Positions 43,873 to 56,407 of a stretch of 64,000 nucleotides of DNA are shown one piece after another. The stretch spans positions 1,736,001-1,800,000 of the forward strand of contig JAHYIO010000023.1 of assembly GCA_020543525.1 (NCBI GenBank). The letters run 5' to 3'. The notes under the pieces were generated by a model. That model saw only the letters and a program-made list of their open reading frames with translations. It was not told the origin of the DNA and did no database searches. Every line of letters starts with the position of its first letter. Within the stretch, counting starts at the first letter, position 1. The position numbers were made by a program, and so were the translations under genes. This DNA is from Coriolopsis trogii. Lineage: Eukaryota > Basidiomycota > Agaricomycetes > Polyporales > Polyporaceae.

Positions 43873-46800
43873 CGTGGGAGGACGACGAAAGGAATAAATA
43901 AAGCAAGGGGTGTTGAGGAGCGCCTGCGCTGAGAATGGGCTTTCGTCGGCGAACGGTGGTAGATGACAGAGCGAAGCTGGTGCGGAAACAGGCCGAGCTT
44001 ACCGAGCCGCTCTGCCCCCTGCTCTCTTGTGGTCCAGTGCATGCCCAAACCTGGTTGGCTATTCTCACGCTGCGCCATAATTGCTCTCGTATGAGCGCCT
44101 GCGTGACCCACTCCCTCTTCCTCGCTTTCTCCCGCTCTCTCGCGCGAGTCGTACCGCAGCCTCACGCCAGCCACCCACCCGGCCACCGCTGAAGCAGCTT
44201 AATAGAAGATGTGCGACGCGTCGTGCGAGCCGTTCCTCCTTCCAAGGCATATCCATCCCCTACTGCTCTCGCGCCAATCAAGGCTGCTGAATAGAGTGCG
44301 TGAGTCAGGACCTATCAGGATCCCGCGACCCTGCTGTTCCTTCAGCTGCGCCTCCCATGGTACCGTACAAACGCATCAGTTGAACAGCTAGCACCAGGCA
44401 CTCAGGCACTCATAAACACTCTTTGAGTTGTACCGAGTCGTTCCAATGTTTCCGTATGTGGTTATCTCACGTGTAACGTAACACTATTGACTAATTCCTG
44501 AACGGCGGGTTCGATCTCGTAGACAAGGCCGGAGACCCATGCAATGTTCTAGTATAACGTGAGGAGCGCAGCTCTGCAAGACTGGCATGCTCTCAGGCTC
44601 GGTACGTTGGCTTCGACCGCGTTCATGGCAACTTCGAATTGTCAGTCCAGCTGCCTGATGTGGTTACTCCGCTTTTGGTCGGTCGTTCGCGCGCAATCAC
44701 GCACATGATGCACACATCGCGGATGCGTGGACAGGTCTTCAGGCGCTTTCACCACCGGCATCATCCCGTCTTTGAGCAGGGGTACGAGTGTAAGTCTTGG
44801 ACATCTTCGCTCCCCAATGGCGCGCTTTCCTTGTATGCGGCACCTGCCACGAGGATAATATCTCTATGGTCGCGTCTTTTTCACCCATTATTTGGGGCAG
44901 GGAACGCTATAGTGCTCTCCTGCTTCAGACATATATTGCGCATGCCGTGTCACGTCGGTGTCTATTTCCTACCGTACGCATGTGCCATGCGCATTATGTA
45001 TCCTGCCTCCCAAGCCTTTCCAACTCGTTCCTTTTCTCTTGTTTCTCATCGCCGGATACTGCAGTTTGGTCTAAGTGTCCATGCCTTTATGCCGCGACTG
45101 GACGAATGACTGACGCAGGACCAAGAGGGGTATTGTCTCTGTTTTGGGTGGGGGTACATGTAGTCCTCTTTCAGCCCACTTGTCACGACAGAGTGACCAT
45201 CACTTCACTATCGTATCGTTGGACGTCATGTTATCATGGTTGAGTCGATTCTGCTTGCCAATGAATCACCAGAGTCGACTAGTACTAGATGCGCCAGGAG
45301 AGATCATCGTCAAGCGGAGCCTGGGCGACACTGTTCGTTGCCATTTCTTTTCGACAGCATTTGAACGAGTCTTCCGCCAACGTAGAAGGCATTCGTAGTG
45401 GGGAGGCCTCACCTCAGATTCACCCCTAGGCATGATGGCGACTTTGGACTCCCTAGTCGCCCTGCGACGTCACCTGTTCAGGATGCTACACGTCATGTTG
45501 GGACTTGGCTGAGCACAAACCATTCTTGAACGTCGACGACGTCTTGCAGGTCCCGCTTGATGTGACGCAAGGGCACAGTATTCTCAGCGTCAAGAGGGAA
45601 GGGCGTCGACTTTCCCGGGGTTGTCACCTCCATTTCTGGGTATCCGTTCCTCATAGACACAACCTGGTTCGTCTATTTGTTCGTATTGGCCTGGGACTTG
45701 CTCCCGCAAAGTTTGCTGAGCATTGTTTCTCGTCTCTGCAATGATGATGGATTTGCCCGATTGAATCAACATTCGTTCCCAGGTGATGATGATGGTAAAA
45801 ATCTCGGCGTTGACTGGACGGTCGCCACTCACTTGCCATAGGCTTCAGGTAGTACACCAGCCTCCTCGAGGTAAGGCACGGGCTTGACAGCTCCAAATGC
45901 GGTGCGTGTGGTGGGATTCACCGGATCGAATACGGGCAGGACTGTGGTATCGACATCCATGATGGCAGCATGGACCCTCGGCTGTAGCGTCGTCCGAGAA
46001 TGTCATCGTAGAGAAGTATACAGTGGGCAACATGACCGATATATGGAGAGTCTAGACGGACGAGTACTACTCACCGTGCGCAGCTCGAATCAGAACAATA
46101 ACGGTCATGAGTCTGACGCATTTGCATGTATGCGTGTGGGGAAGCCTAGGATAGAATTGTGAGCAAACGACAGTGTGGGCGAAGAAGGATGAGAGGATAA
46201 AGAGTGGCAGTCTGATATGGCGAGGGCGAGGACAAGTGGCATTGGCCGATTGGGTTAATTAGCTCAAAGCATCTCTTTAATACGGTGTTTATACTCCGCC
46301 ACTCCGCGATCCATCGGTTGATCGCCATTGCATCCGTTCTTCCTGCTTATTGTTTTTATCTGATCGTAGGTTCCGAGACAGAGGAGCCAGATGACTAGTT
46401 ATTCATGGCACACTGGAGCTGAGGCCTGAGGTTCAAGTTAATGCTTCGATTCCAGCACGCACATGTACGTTCACATCTACAGTGAAATGTCTCTGCCGTG
46501 TTGCAAAGCTCGCGCGACATTCAATCAGTAGCTATAGCTATCGATTCGAGCGTGTACCTGATAGGTCGCCCTGTAGATTGAGAGTGGCGAACGAGGTTTA
46601 CGCCACAATGGCGATCAGCCACTGAGCGCCAACGCGTGCAAAAACGCGCTACACGTGCCTACAGACGCGTCGGTGGCGTGGAACGATTCTTTGCTCTGTG
46701 GCAGTCTAGATCTGTACATGGTACATGCTTGACCACCATCCTACCATTCACCCAATTTATACTTCCGTGAATGCTGTAGATGCTGCATGCAGTGTATGAC

Positions 46801-46923
46801 GCCCCTAACGCGCTCATATGCTCATATGACAACACTCCGGCCCAACGTCACAGACAATACTAGGACGGTTCTGTGAACTTGCCTGCATCATGTTTGGGAT
46901 CACAAGCGCTCTTGGTACCGGTG
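43873..46923. other. Gene-poor interval, 3 kb
   Basis: Apart from one doubtful small gene (45651-45960), I see no coding sequence with family resemblance and no RNA gene. The first 300 bp must contain the copper ATPase promoter. C/T-rich DNA at 44100-44180 fits that. Confidence 0.35.
45651..45960 (-). CDS. Doubtful small protein of two exons
   Basis: From ATG at 45960 the frame reads MDVDTTVLPVFDPVNPTTRT and continues GAVKPVPYLEEAGVLPEAYGK, which looks protein-like. A GTGAGT donor near 45838 and an acceptor near 45745 would join it to DEKQCSANFAGASPRP, ending at 45651. I do not recognise it. It could equally be the remnant of a larger gene, or chance. Confidence 0.2.
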
Positions 46924-46925
46924 TA

Positions 46926-47358
46926 CAGTCGAAACCCTCTTATCCCATACCTCCGATAACCCATAACCTCTAATATCCCATAGATTTTGCCGGGTCCCGA
47001 GTTGGTTCTATGGGGCAAATCCTATAACCTCCCATAACCCTTAACCCATAGCCTTTGCCGGCCAAAAACCCATAGGTTTTATCATTTTGTATCCGGAAAG
47101 TGTGCCTTGAGCTAGGTTTATGGGGCTCAAAATCTTCGTCTGCTTACATTTTATAGGTATACAACGCTGCTCTAGGTGATTGGAAGCAAAACTGAACGTT
47201 GAGAATTCGTGGACCCTGGTGTTATCGGGCGCTTGAGTCATGATAACAGGTTATAGGATCGAGCGCTCGACGAGCGCCTCCTCTCGTAGCCCATAACCTC
47301 CGAAAACCCATAGTTTTGGGCTTCTCCCGAGAGGTATGGGATAAGAGGGTTTCGACTG
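46926..47358. mobile_element. pogo/Fot1-like MITE, 433 bp, perfect TIRs
   Basis: The ends are perfect inverted repeats of about 28 bp inside the TA (30 bp including it), starting CAGTCGAAACCCTCTTATCC. They lie directly between TA dinucleotides at 46924-46925 and 47359-47360, the target duplication of Tc1/mariner elements. The CAGTCGAA-type end resembles pogo/Fot1 elements. Many CCCATAACC-like units recur inside near both ends. There is no transposase frame. The identical ends suggest recent mobility. Confidence 0.88.
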
Positions 47359-47713
47359 TACTGCTCAGGCTGCGGAAATCGTACGGTATCAGCTTCAATA
47401 AGGTTCGATTGCGATTCTTCGTCTTGGGAGCACTTAGTCAGCCAGCTGTAGGCTGACAAAGAGCTGGCTGCTGACTGTTCCTTCCCCGGCCGGTGCTGCT
47501 CCGTCGTTTCTGACGAACCATCGAGGCCAGAAAGGGTGTCGAAGCTGACTGTAGGGAGGATGAATGTCTACGCGCGGATCCCTGCTCGTTTCTCGAGGCG
47601 GACACTCCGGCATTGCTGAAGAACGGGGCCCGAATAGTCCATTCAGTCCCACGACCGAGCCCGATGACGTCTCACCTGTGTACTTTTCTCGATGCTACGA
47701 GGGCCCGGGAACA
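47359..47713. other. Spacer between the MITE and the OYE promoter
   Basis: About 355 bp with no gene that I can support. It is the upstream region of the old yellow enzyme gene. Confidence 0.35.
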
Positions 47714-47720
47714 TATATAA
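47714..47720 (+). promoter_or_regulatory. TATA box of the old yellow enzyme gene
   Basis: TATATAA sits 71 bp upstream of the ATG at 47791. Most other genes in this window lack an obvious TATA box, which suggests inducible expression here. Confidence 0.5.
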
Positions 47721-47790
47721 GTAAATCATCGATGTTTGCGGAACGCTCTGACTGACTGTCTAAGTTTCACCCTCCCTCCCGTGTCCATCC

Positions 47791-49265
<1,475 letters not shown>

Positions 49266-49614
49266 AGACTAGAACACGGACATAGAGAAACAGCCTGTAT
49301 CATAGAGTCATAGAATCCTCAGTAGGTCTAATACGGGAGCTAGTTAATTCAGGTGCGAGCTTCGATATCAAGTCTCAGAGATGCTGGCAGACTGCAGTGG
49401 AAACTACGAGTCGAAGAGCAATTGACCGTGGGCGTCTGTGAGGCATGATCGAGGCCACGTGGTCGAGTGAGGGCGCTCGGAACGCGTCCTTCACTGACGC
49501 CGATCCGAGGCAAGCTCTCACCATCTCAGCCTAAGAGCGCAACTCAGTTTATTTATTGTCTATCTCTTGCTCCGGCAGGGTCTACCTGCATCGCTCTTCG
49601 TGCGATCTGACGAG
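49266..49614. other. Intergenic spacer OYE / RICTOR
   Basis: About 350 bp containing the 3' end of one gene and the promoter of the next. Nothing else is seen. Confidence 0.4.
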
Positions 49615-52600
49615 ATGCCTGATCACCACAGCAATGGCAGTCTATCTGTCCCTAGGCCATCCAATGACTCCGGCGGTACATCCAACGGCACACTTACCCC
49701 ATCCGCTGGGCAGACCGTGCAATCACAGTCGTGGTCGACCTCCGATGCTGCTGTGGTTGGCGAGAGCGAACTGGAGGTGAGTTGAACTCAGTAGCATTCT
49801 GAGCTATTCGGTTGTATTAATGAATTGCGCGGCAGCCCGCGTACCAACTACAGCAGCTCACTGATCAGCTGAAGGTGGAGAACCGAATCAAGGAGGGTGC
49901 CGAGAACCTATTACTCATGCAACTCACTGTGAGTTCTCCAACATGTCGCTCTTACTCCCCAGCAAGACCTTTGTGAACATTGTTATCGAAGGACACTATG
50001 AGAACCAAATTGGAGTCGGAGCTCGCAACGGCGAAGCTGAAGATTGCGCATATTCAGAAGTCCATGGAGGCCTGTGAGTATCATTTGTTGTGACTTGTGG
50101 CTATTTTCCTGAACAATGCCATGGTCAGTTACCGGACGAGGAGTGCGGAGACGGAGTAATGAGACCAGCGGAGGACCGAAGCGCAAATTCACCGGGCAGC
50201 CTCTCGTGCAACCTCCAACTTGGAGAGAAGACGGCGGAGAGAGAGGTATGTCTCACTCAGCCTGTCCTTCGCCTATACCTCTCCTTATTGCCAGTGCCGT
50301 AGATGATTTTCGGTCTGTCATGCACCAAGCAAACAGCGCCATCAAAGCACTTTTGTCTCTTTCCCGTCAACACTCGCATAGCCATTCAAGCTCGTCAATA
50401 CCGTCTCCATCGACATCACCGTCTACTTCCACGCTACCGAATCCAGCAACTGCTACGGAACAGGAACTCAACCGCGCCCGCATTGAGACTATGAACAAGC
50501 TTATTGGGATTCTGCAGAAGAATCTACGGGTGCGCTACGAACTGGAGATTGCGGAGGTCGTCCATGCGTAAGCATGTCCTCGAAACGTCGCACTGGCGTC
50601 CGTGTCTCACATTGGGCCGGGAACCGCAGGGTATTGCCCTCACTTGCAGACAGAGCAACCAAGCAGGCTCGCGCGACCGCCTATCGTCTCATCCGGCATT
50701 CCCTTGTCGACAGACACTCGGTGAGACGACTGGGGGAGATAAGTTTGGATTGGTATATCGTGAAGTACAGGGTCCCTCTCCATTGACTTTTCTGCAATAG
50801 AGTCGCTCACTCTGGTCGCATAGGTCGTTGTGCCGAGACAACAAGCATACAGTGGAGAAAGAGCAGGTCATCAAACTCATCCGCGCGATTGTTGAGATTG
50901 GTTCCGAACGACACTCGTCGCATTCCGCTGTTGGTTCAGGCACGGTTCCGCTTTCTGATGCCGTCATGCGTGCTCTCATTGCTGTGGCCGAATATACTGA
51001 GGATCCTTTCAAGCCTATATGCGTACTGACGCTCACCGAGATTTGTGAGCACCCTCACGTCATGCATGTTCACTGATGCTGACTGGTGGCTGGGTCAGTG
51101 CTGATCGACATCGAGCTAATGGCACGGACAGGAGGTATCCGGGTCCTTCTGCATGCACTTGCTGAGGGGCCTCTCGAGATGGCCCCTCTTCTCTCCGCTG
51201 CTTTCTTGCACGTGATTGACTCGCCGAAGACGAGAGTGTATCTCCGTCCGGGTACTGACCTCGAGGTACTGTCTGATTGCGAAGGATGTCCGTCTCGCTA
51301 ACCGCGTCACAGATCGCCCTTTCTGGCATCACCGACGCCTATGGCAAAGGAGACGAGCACACAGAGAGGATCAAGGGATGTGCTCGCATTGTATCGTCTA
51401 TGCTTCGGACATGGAGTGGTGCGTATAGTTCAGGATTTGATATCATCATTCTGACGCGCCTTGTAGGTCTGATGTACTGTTGCATCAACGACAAAAGTGC
51501 CATTCGAACAGTGGTCGATTGCCTACGAATACCGTCGTTGGAGACACGAGAAGTCATACTGGACATGTTCTTCGATCTCCTCAACATCAAGCCGCCAGAA
51601 TGGCATCGAGCCTTTATCGATGGCCGACGGTTAACAAGTGAGCTGCAGTGGCATTGAAATGAATCTCTTGTACTCAACAAGCTCCCCTACAGTGTATCGC
51701 CGTTCGAGGCAAAGCGCGGAAGTGCGGCAGACTGATATACCCCAGCGACCCCAAGATACCCTCAAACTAACAGACCAATATATCGCATTACTCATCTTGG
51801 TTTTCACCAAGGCCGGCCTGCTTGATGTGCGTCTCAGTCGTATGCTTTGCTATACTGTCTCGTTGACTGCCATCCTTTCCAGGCCCTCACTTCGATGTTT
51901 GAGGAAACCAGTGTAGGCTCGGCGCTGTCTCGAAAGGCGACACTCCTCATGGCAGAAGTGCTGCAGAAGGCCAACCGCGTATTGCCTCTGTCGATAGCAG
52001 CTGAGATTCAGACGTTGCCCCGTGTGTTCAACCTAGCTGCGGATTACGACGACAATGAGCACAGGATAGTCGGCTCGTCTGCTCTGGCTGCCATAGACAG
52101 TTTCAACCGACATCAGTCGCGCTTGGAGCCTACAGGAAAGGGTGAAGCTCCTCGTCCTAGGCAAGAGTTTTCACTAGGAGTGCTGTGTCGAAAGCTGACC
52201 ATGACTGCAGAGCGAACTCTGTTGAGGAATCTGTACGACGAGGCCAACGGGCCGTTGAGCAGGAGAAACTCAAGATGCGGATGCAGATGGACGATAAGAC
52301 GTTCCAAGCCAACTTGCTCGACACACAAGTGATGCTCACGAAGGACCATAACAAGTGGAGTTTCGACACTCTGCAGGAACTAATTGAAGGCCCCTTACAC
52401 AACCCGAAGCGAATGGAAGAAGCGATCAAGGTGTCAAAATACGTACGGAAGCTCATGTCGTTCTTCTACCCGTTTGCGCACCGCTTCAGCGACTTGCAAA
52501 AGAATAAGGTTAGTACCTATGCACGCAGCATTGTACATATCGGACGCGCTACTTACTATGACACGAGGCTAATCTGCGTTGGGTACGACTGGGATGTACA

Positions 52601-55078
52601 TTACTCAACGCTCTAATGACGAGCCAAGACGGTATCCGATTCTTGCACGAAGACGAGTTTCTCGGCCAGATTCACAAGGCTTTCGCCCAGCTAGAGCCTG
52701 TGGGTGCATCGCGAAAGATGTTTTGCTATTCGTACTGACACGTTCCGCAGGTCAATCCGTCGCCTGTCCCGAATCCGATCTTCTCGAAGAAGCGAATGCA
52801 AGACACATTAACGTCGGGATATTTTGAACTATTGGGCACGCTGAGCAAGCGGAAAGAGGGACTCGAGTCGGTCTTCCTCCCCTTCAATGTCAAAGGCAGC
52901 CCGAACTGACAAGGCGCTCCTCGACAGGTTGTTGGAGAAATTCAAACTCTTCACCGCATTCTACTCTATCAGTGAGCTCCAGAATCGAGAGGATCTGGTC
53001 GTTAGGTTGATTGAGAACCTCGACTATAGCATGTACGTTCAGCGCGTATTTATGGAGTGGTCAGTAGCAGTAGACTGATGACATTCTACAGCGATGGGCA
53101 TTCTCGGGTGGTGCTATCGAAGGCGCTGACGTCCAACAACGCGGTACGTTCGTAATGGGTGGGTGTACGCCCGTCCTATCTGCTGACAGGACCTGCTACA
53201 GTTTGTCCGGAAATATGCAACCGAGCACCTCGGAGGCCTGATCCGTGGGAGTCAAACAGCCAACGCTTGGATGCTCAAGTTGCTGTTGACGCAGTTATAC
53301 GACCCTCAGCTTGATGTTCGCGAGCTTGCGGTGCGCTACCTCGAGGAGGCATGCGAGTCAACGAACGTGCTCCAGACGGTGGTGGAAATGCAGCCGACCC
53401 TTGATCATGTTGGGGAGGTTGGGCATGCGCTGCTACTAAAGTAGGTGAAATTGCCTCTGATCATCTCGGTAGTGGCGACGACGAGCGCTGAGGTGTTTGG
53501 TGCAGATTCATGTCGACCCCTACCGGCTTCCGGTTCTTGTACGCTGCCGACTACATCAATCGAGAGATGGAATCGTGGTTCCACGTGAGATGCTGCTCTG
53601 TGACCTCTGATAATGATAATGGGTGTACTCATGGCATGTAGGAGCGTAATCTTCACTATGTGGTCCATATTGAGGTTTTCCTGGCCAAGGCCTTTGGTAC
53701 CCACGAGGACGATGGAGACACATTGTAAGAGTCTCTTTGGTCTGTTCAGTCCATACTGATACTCATGATTACCCGATCAGCGCATTCGATGGCATTGTCC
53801 CGCCACACTTTTATGGGGTCATGGCCAAGACTGACCTCGGTTGTGAAGTTCTTCAAGACAAGGGACACTTTGCTGAGTTTGCCCATTTCATACGCCGGCA
53901 TGGTTTGGAGAGCGAGGACCAGGACCTTATCCTTAAGTTGAAGAGCGTCCTCTGGGCAGTGGTGAGTCTCTGCCATGCTAAGTATACTGGTAGACGATAT
54001 TGACGCGTCGTAGGGGAACATTGGGGCGACGGAACGTGGTTTGCCTTTCCTGGAGGAGGAAGAGATCATTCCTGCTATCTTAGAGATCGCAGAGCAATCC
54101 CTCGTACTCTCGGTTAGGGGGTATGTAGCGTTCACTCAGCTCCGCGAGGCCTCGGTCTTATTGGTCGCGCAGGACATGCTTCTTCGTGTTGGGCTTGATT
54201 TCATCCACACCACAAGGCGCCGAGATTCTCGATGACTACCACTGGGAGGCAACACTATCTCCATTAGGCCTTCCAACAGGACTGTGCGTACCAGTTGACG
54301 TCGACAAATTTGTTTCAGTGAGTAGCTTCGGACGTTCGGCGATCTTCTCGTTCTCAAGCAGTATTTCAGATACCTCCGTGGGATTGCGTGGCGAGTGAGG
54401 CAGGTGATGACACCCGTCTTGCGCCGCCAGAGAGCGAAGAGGAGATGGAAGTTATGACTGCCATATACAACCTCGCCAACACCGTCATTGCGAACGCTGC
54501 CTCGCGGTCGTTGACAAAGTGCGCGTTGCTTTCCCTGCTCGATCCGCTGTCATTGAATGTCTGAGCTCACGCGTCACCGCCTCAGGATGAAGAGCAAGCC
54601 AGAGTACCGTCACATCTTCAGCTCGCCAAGCATGTTCTACCGCGCACTGCACACCATCTCGACGCAAAAGTACCGGATGCCGGTCCGGCGGTACATCTTC
54701 GACCTGTTCAACATCGAGCTCGACGCGGACGTCGTCAAGCAGCTGTCGGAGTGTGCGATCTCACTCCGGACGCCACTCACCGCACAGGCGGCGGTCGAGC
54801 CCGAGCCGTCGCCCGTGCAGGAGAAGGCGCCTTCGCCGCCAGTGCCCGAGCCCGAGACCCCTGTTGCGCCAGATCATGTACAGGCAAAGGCACGCGCCGC
54901 GGCGGCGCAGAGAGCGAAGCAGAGGGAGACGGTGACGTTCCGCCCTAGGCCGGTGCGACATAACGTGTCAGAGAGCGAGGATGAGGAGTCGGACGTGGAG
55001 GAGGAGGTTGCGGTAAAGAAGCCAAGGGCGCCGGTGATGAGCTTGAGGCCGAAGAGCAGGATTATAGGGTTCAACTGA
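49615..55078 (+). CDS. RICTOR / AVO3 homolog, TORC2 subunit
   Basis: Large helical-repeat scaffold that defines TOR complex 2, which phosphorylates AGC kinases such as YPK1. Starts MPDHHSNGSLSV with a disordered N-terminus, then a coiled coil resembling an HR1 repeat (YQQLTDQLKVENRIKEGAENLLLMQL, TKLESELATAKLKI). The conserved RICTOR N-terminal domain shows GIRVLLHALAEGPLEMAPLLSAAFLHVIDSPKTRVYLRPGTDLE, GITDAYGKGDEHTERIKGCARIV, and SLETREVILDMFFDLLNIKPPEWHRAF. Later come KLTDQYIALLILVFTKAGLLD, GLIRGSQTANAWMLKLLLTQLYDP and SMFYRALHTISTQKYRMPVRRYIFDLF. The C-terminus is charged and low-complexity and ends MSLRPKSRIIGFN. Roughly 25 exons with 50-60 nt introns; I did not resolve all boundaries. It is convergent with NDUFS4. 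Confidence 0.9.
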
Positions 55079-55337
55079 AGGTCGGGACGAGACAATGGGT
55101 TTGGGGTTGTGGTTCGTCTGCGTTCTGTCTGTGCGTTCTGTCTTGGCTGTTGCTCCCGCGCTATGGACTTTGTGTGTATTGCTATGTGTATCCTGCATCG
55201 CATGTATACGGCCACCGCATTTGTACATTCCTCAATCGGCACGCTATGTATGATGATACCTTTCTCATGCGATATCAGGTTCTGCAACAGCTGTGCGCAC
55301 GGGATGACTGGTAGAGGGAAAATGCAGTGTATTGAGT

Positions 55338-56108
55338 CTACTTCGTACGGAGGATACGGAGCTGGCTGGGCTTGTATACGAAGTTCTCGGCGTAATTCTT
55401 GGGTGGAATGCGCTTGACTTCAGAAGGAGCGCTGCGGAGAGCAATCGTGAGTTGGAGATATAAGGCGTCGAATACTTGAACACGTACACATAGTAATCCC
55501 ATCCTGTAACAAGTCTCAGCGGTGATTCCTCGTTACAGAGGTGACAGGGAGAACATACCTTGCTTCTCAGCAAAGTGAATGGCATCCTCCTTCGAGCGGA
55601 AGTGCAGGCGCGTGCCCTGCATGTAATCCGCACTGCCGACCCGCGCCGAGTATCGTCAGTAGTCCCGCGCCGCAGCAGTCTAGGGCTCTTGACTCACGAA
55701 CTTGCCCATCCCATCAAGGGGTTCTCCCAGCGACCAGCACCTGGCAGCGTATCCCAATCGATGCGCCAACGGTTGGACTTGCCTGCACCACTCTGGGTTG
55801 TGCTCCGGGTGGGTTGGGAGATCCGAACTGTGCGGTGACGGAGTTCCTCTGCGCGGGGGCAGCAGAGAAATAGCTAAGTGACCTAACGTGGAATGAGGAG
55901 ACTGGCACTCACTAGGTGCGCCGCTGACTGTATCGGCCGTGACGACATCTCGCTGGGGAGCCTCAGCGATACCAGTGTTCTGCGTCTCGGTAGTTTGGGG
56001 GACATCCGAGCCGGGGTTGCCTGTGGCATATGCTCTGGAAGACACGAGAGCGGTCCTGCCGACCGCTTGCTTGGAGACGGCCTGCTGGCAGGCGCGAAGA
56101 AGAGACAT
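55338..56108 (-). CDS. Mitochondrial complex I subunit NDUFS4 (21 kDa type)
   Basis: Accessory subunit near the NADH-oxidising module of complex I. Start at 56108 gives a basic presequence (MSLLRACQQAVSKQAVGRTALVSSRAYA), as expected for matrix import. The core reads RTVRISQPTRSTTQSGAGKSNRWRIDWDT, then GRWENPLMGWASS, DYMQGTRLHFRSKEDAIHFAEKQGW and the C-terminus VKRIPPKNYAENFVYKPSQLR, all landmarks of the family. Stop TAG at 55338-55340. About four introns. It shares a 300-bp divergent spacer with the CSC1-like gene. Confidence 0.93.
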
Positions 56109-56407
56109 GACGGAGGTGAGTCGAGGACAGTGGAACACTGGAAGTCGCGACTTGGATGAGCAGAGACGGTGGGAGAGCGAGCTGAGCCGGTTCAAGTCGG
56201 AAACGAACTGGTGGGAAATTGACGAGGTCAGCCCCGTTGACAGGTAGCGCCGAGGCTGCCGGTCGTATCATTACTGGGAGTAGGGAAGGTCCCAGTGGTG
56301 CCCAGTGTCCTGCAAGCTTCCCGGTCGTCACTCGCAGTCTCAGTTCCCGGACCCTCTGGCTTCGGCCTCTGCTCTTGCGTCGCTGTCCATGCTCTCGAGG
56401 CTTGACC
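56109..56407. promoter_or_regulatory. Divergent promoter region NDUFS4 / CSC1-like
   Basis: Start codons of two divergent genes are 299 bp apart, so both promoters lie here. No TATA box seen. Confidence 0.45.

Noticed and set aside
43873..46923. A mating-pheromone precursor or receptor locus in the gene-poor interval
   Set aside because: No small frame ends in a CaaX motif and no seven-helix receptor is present.
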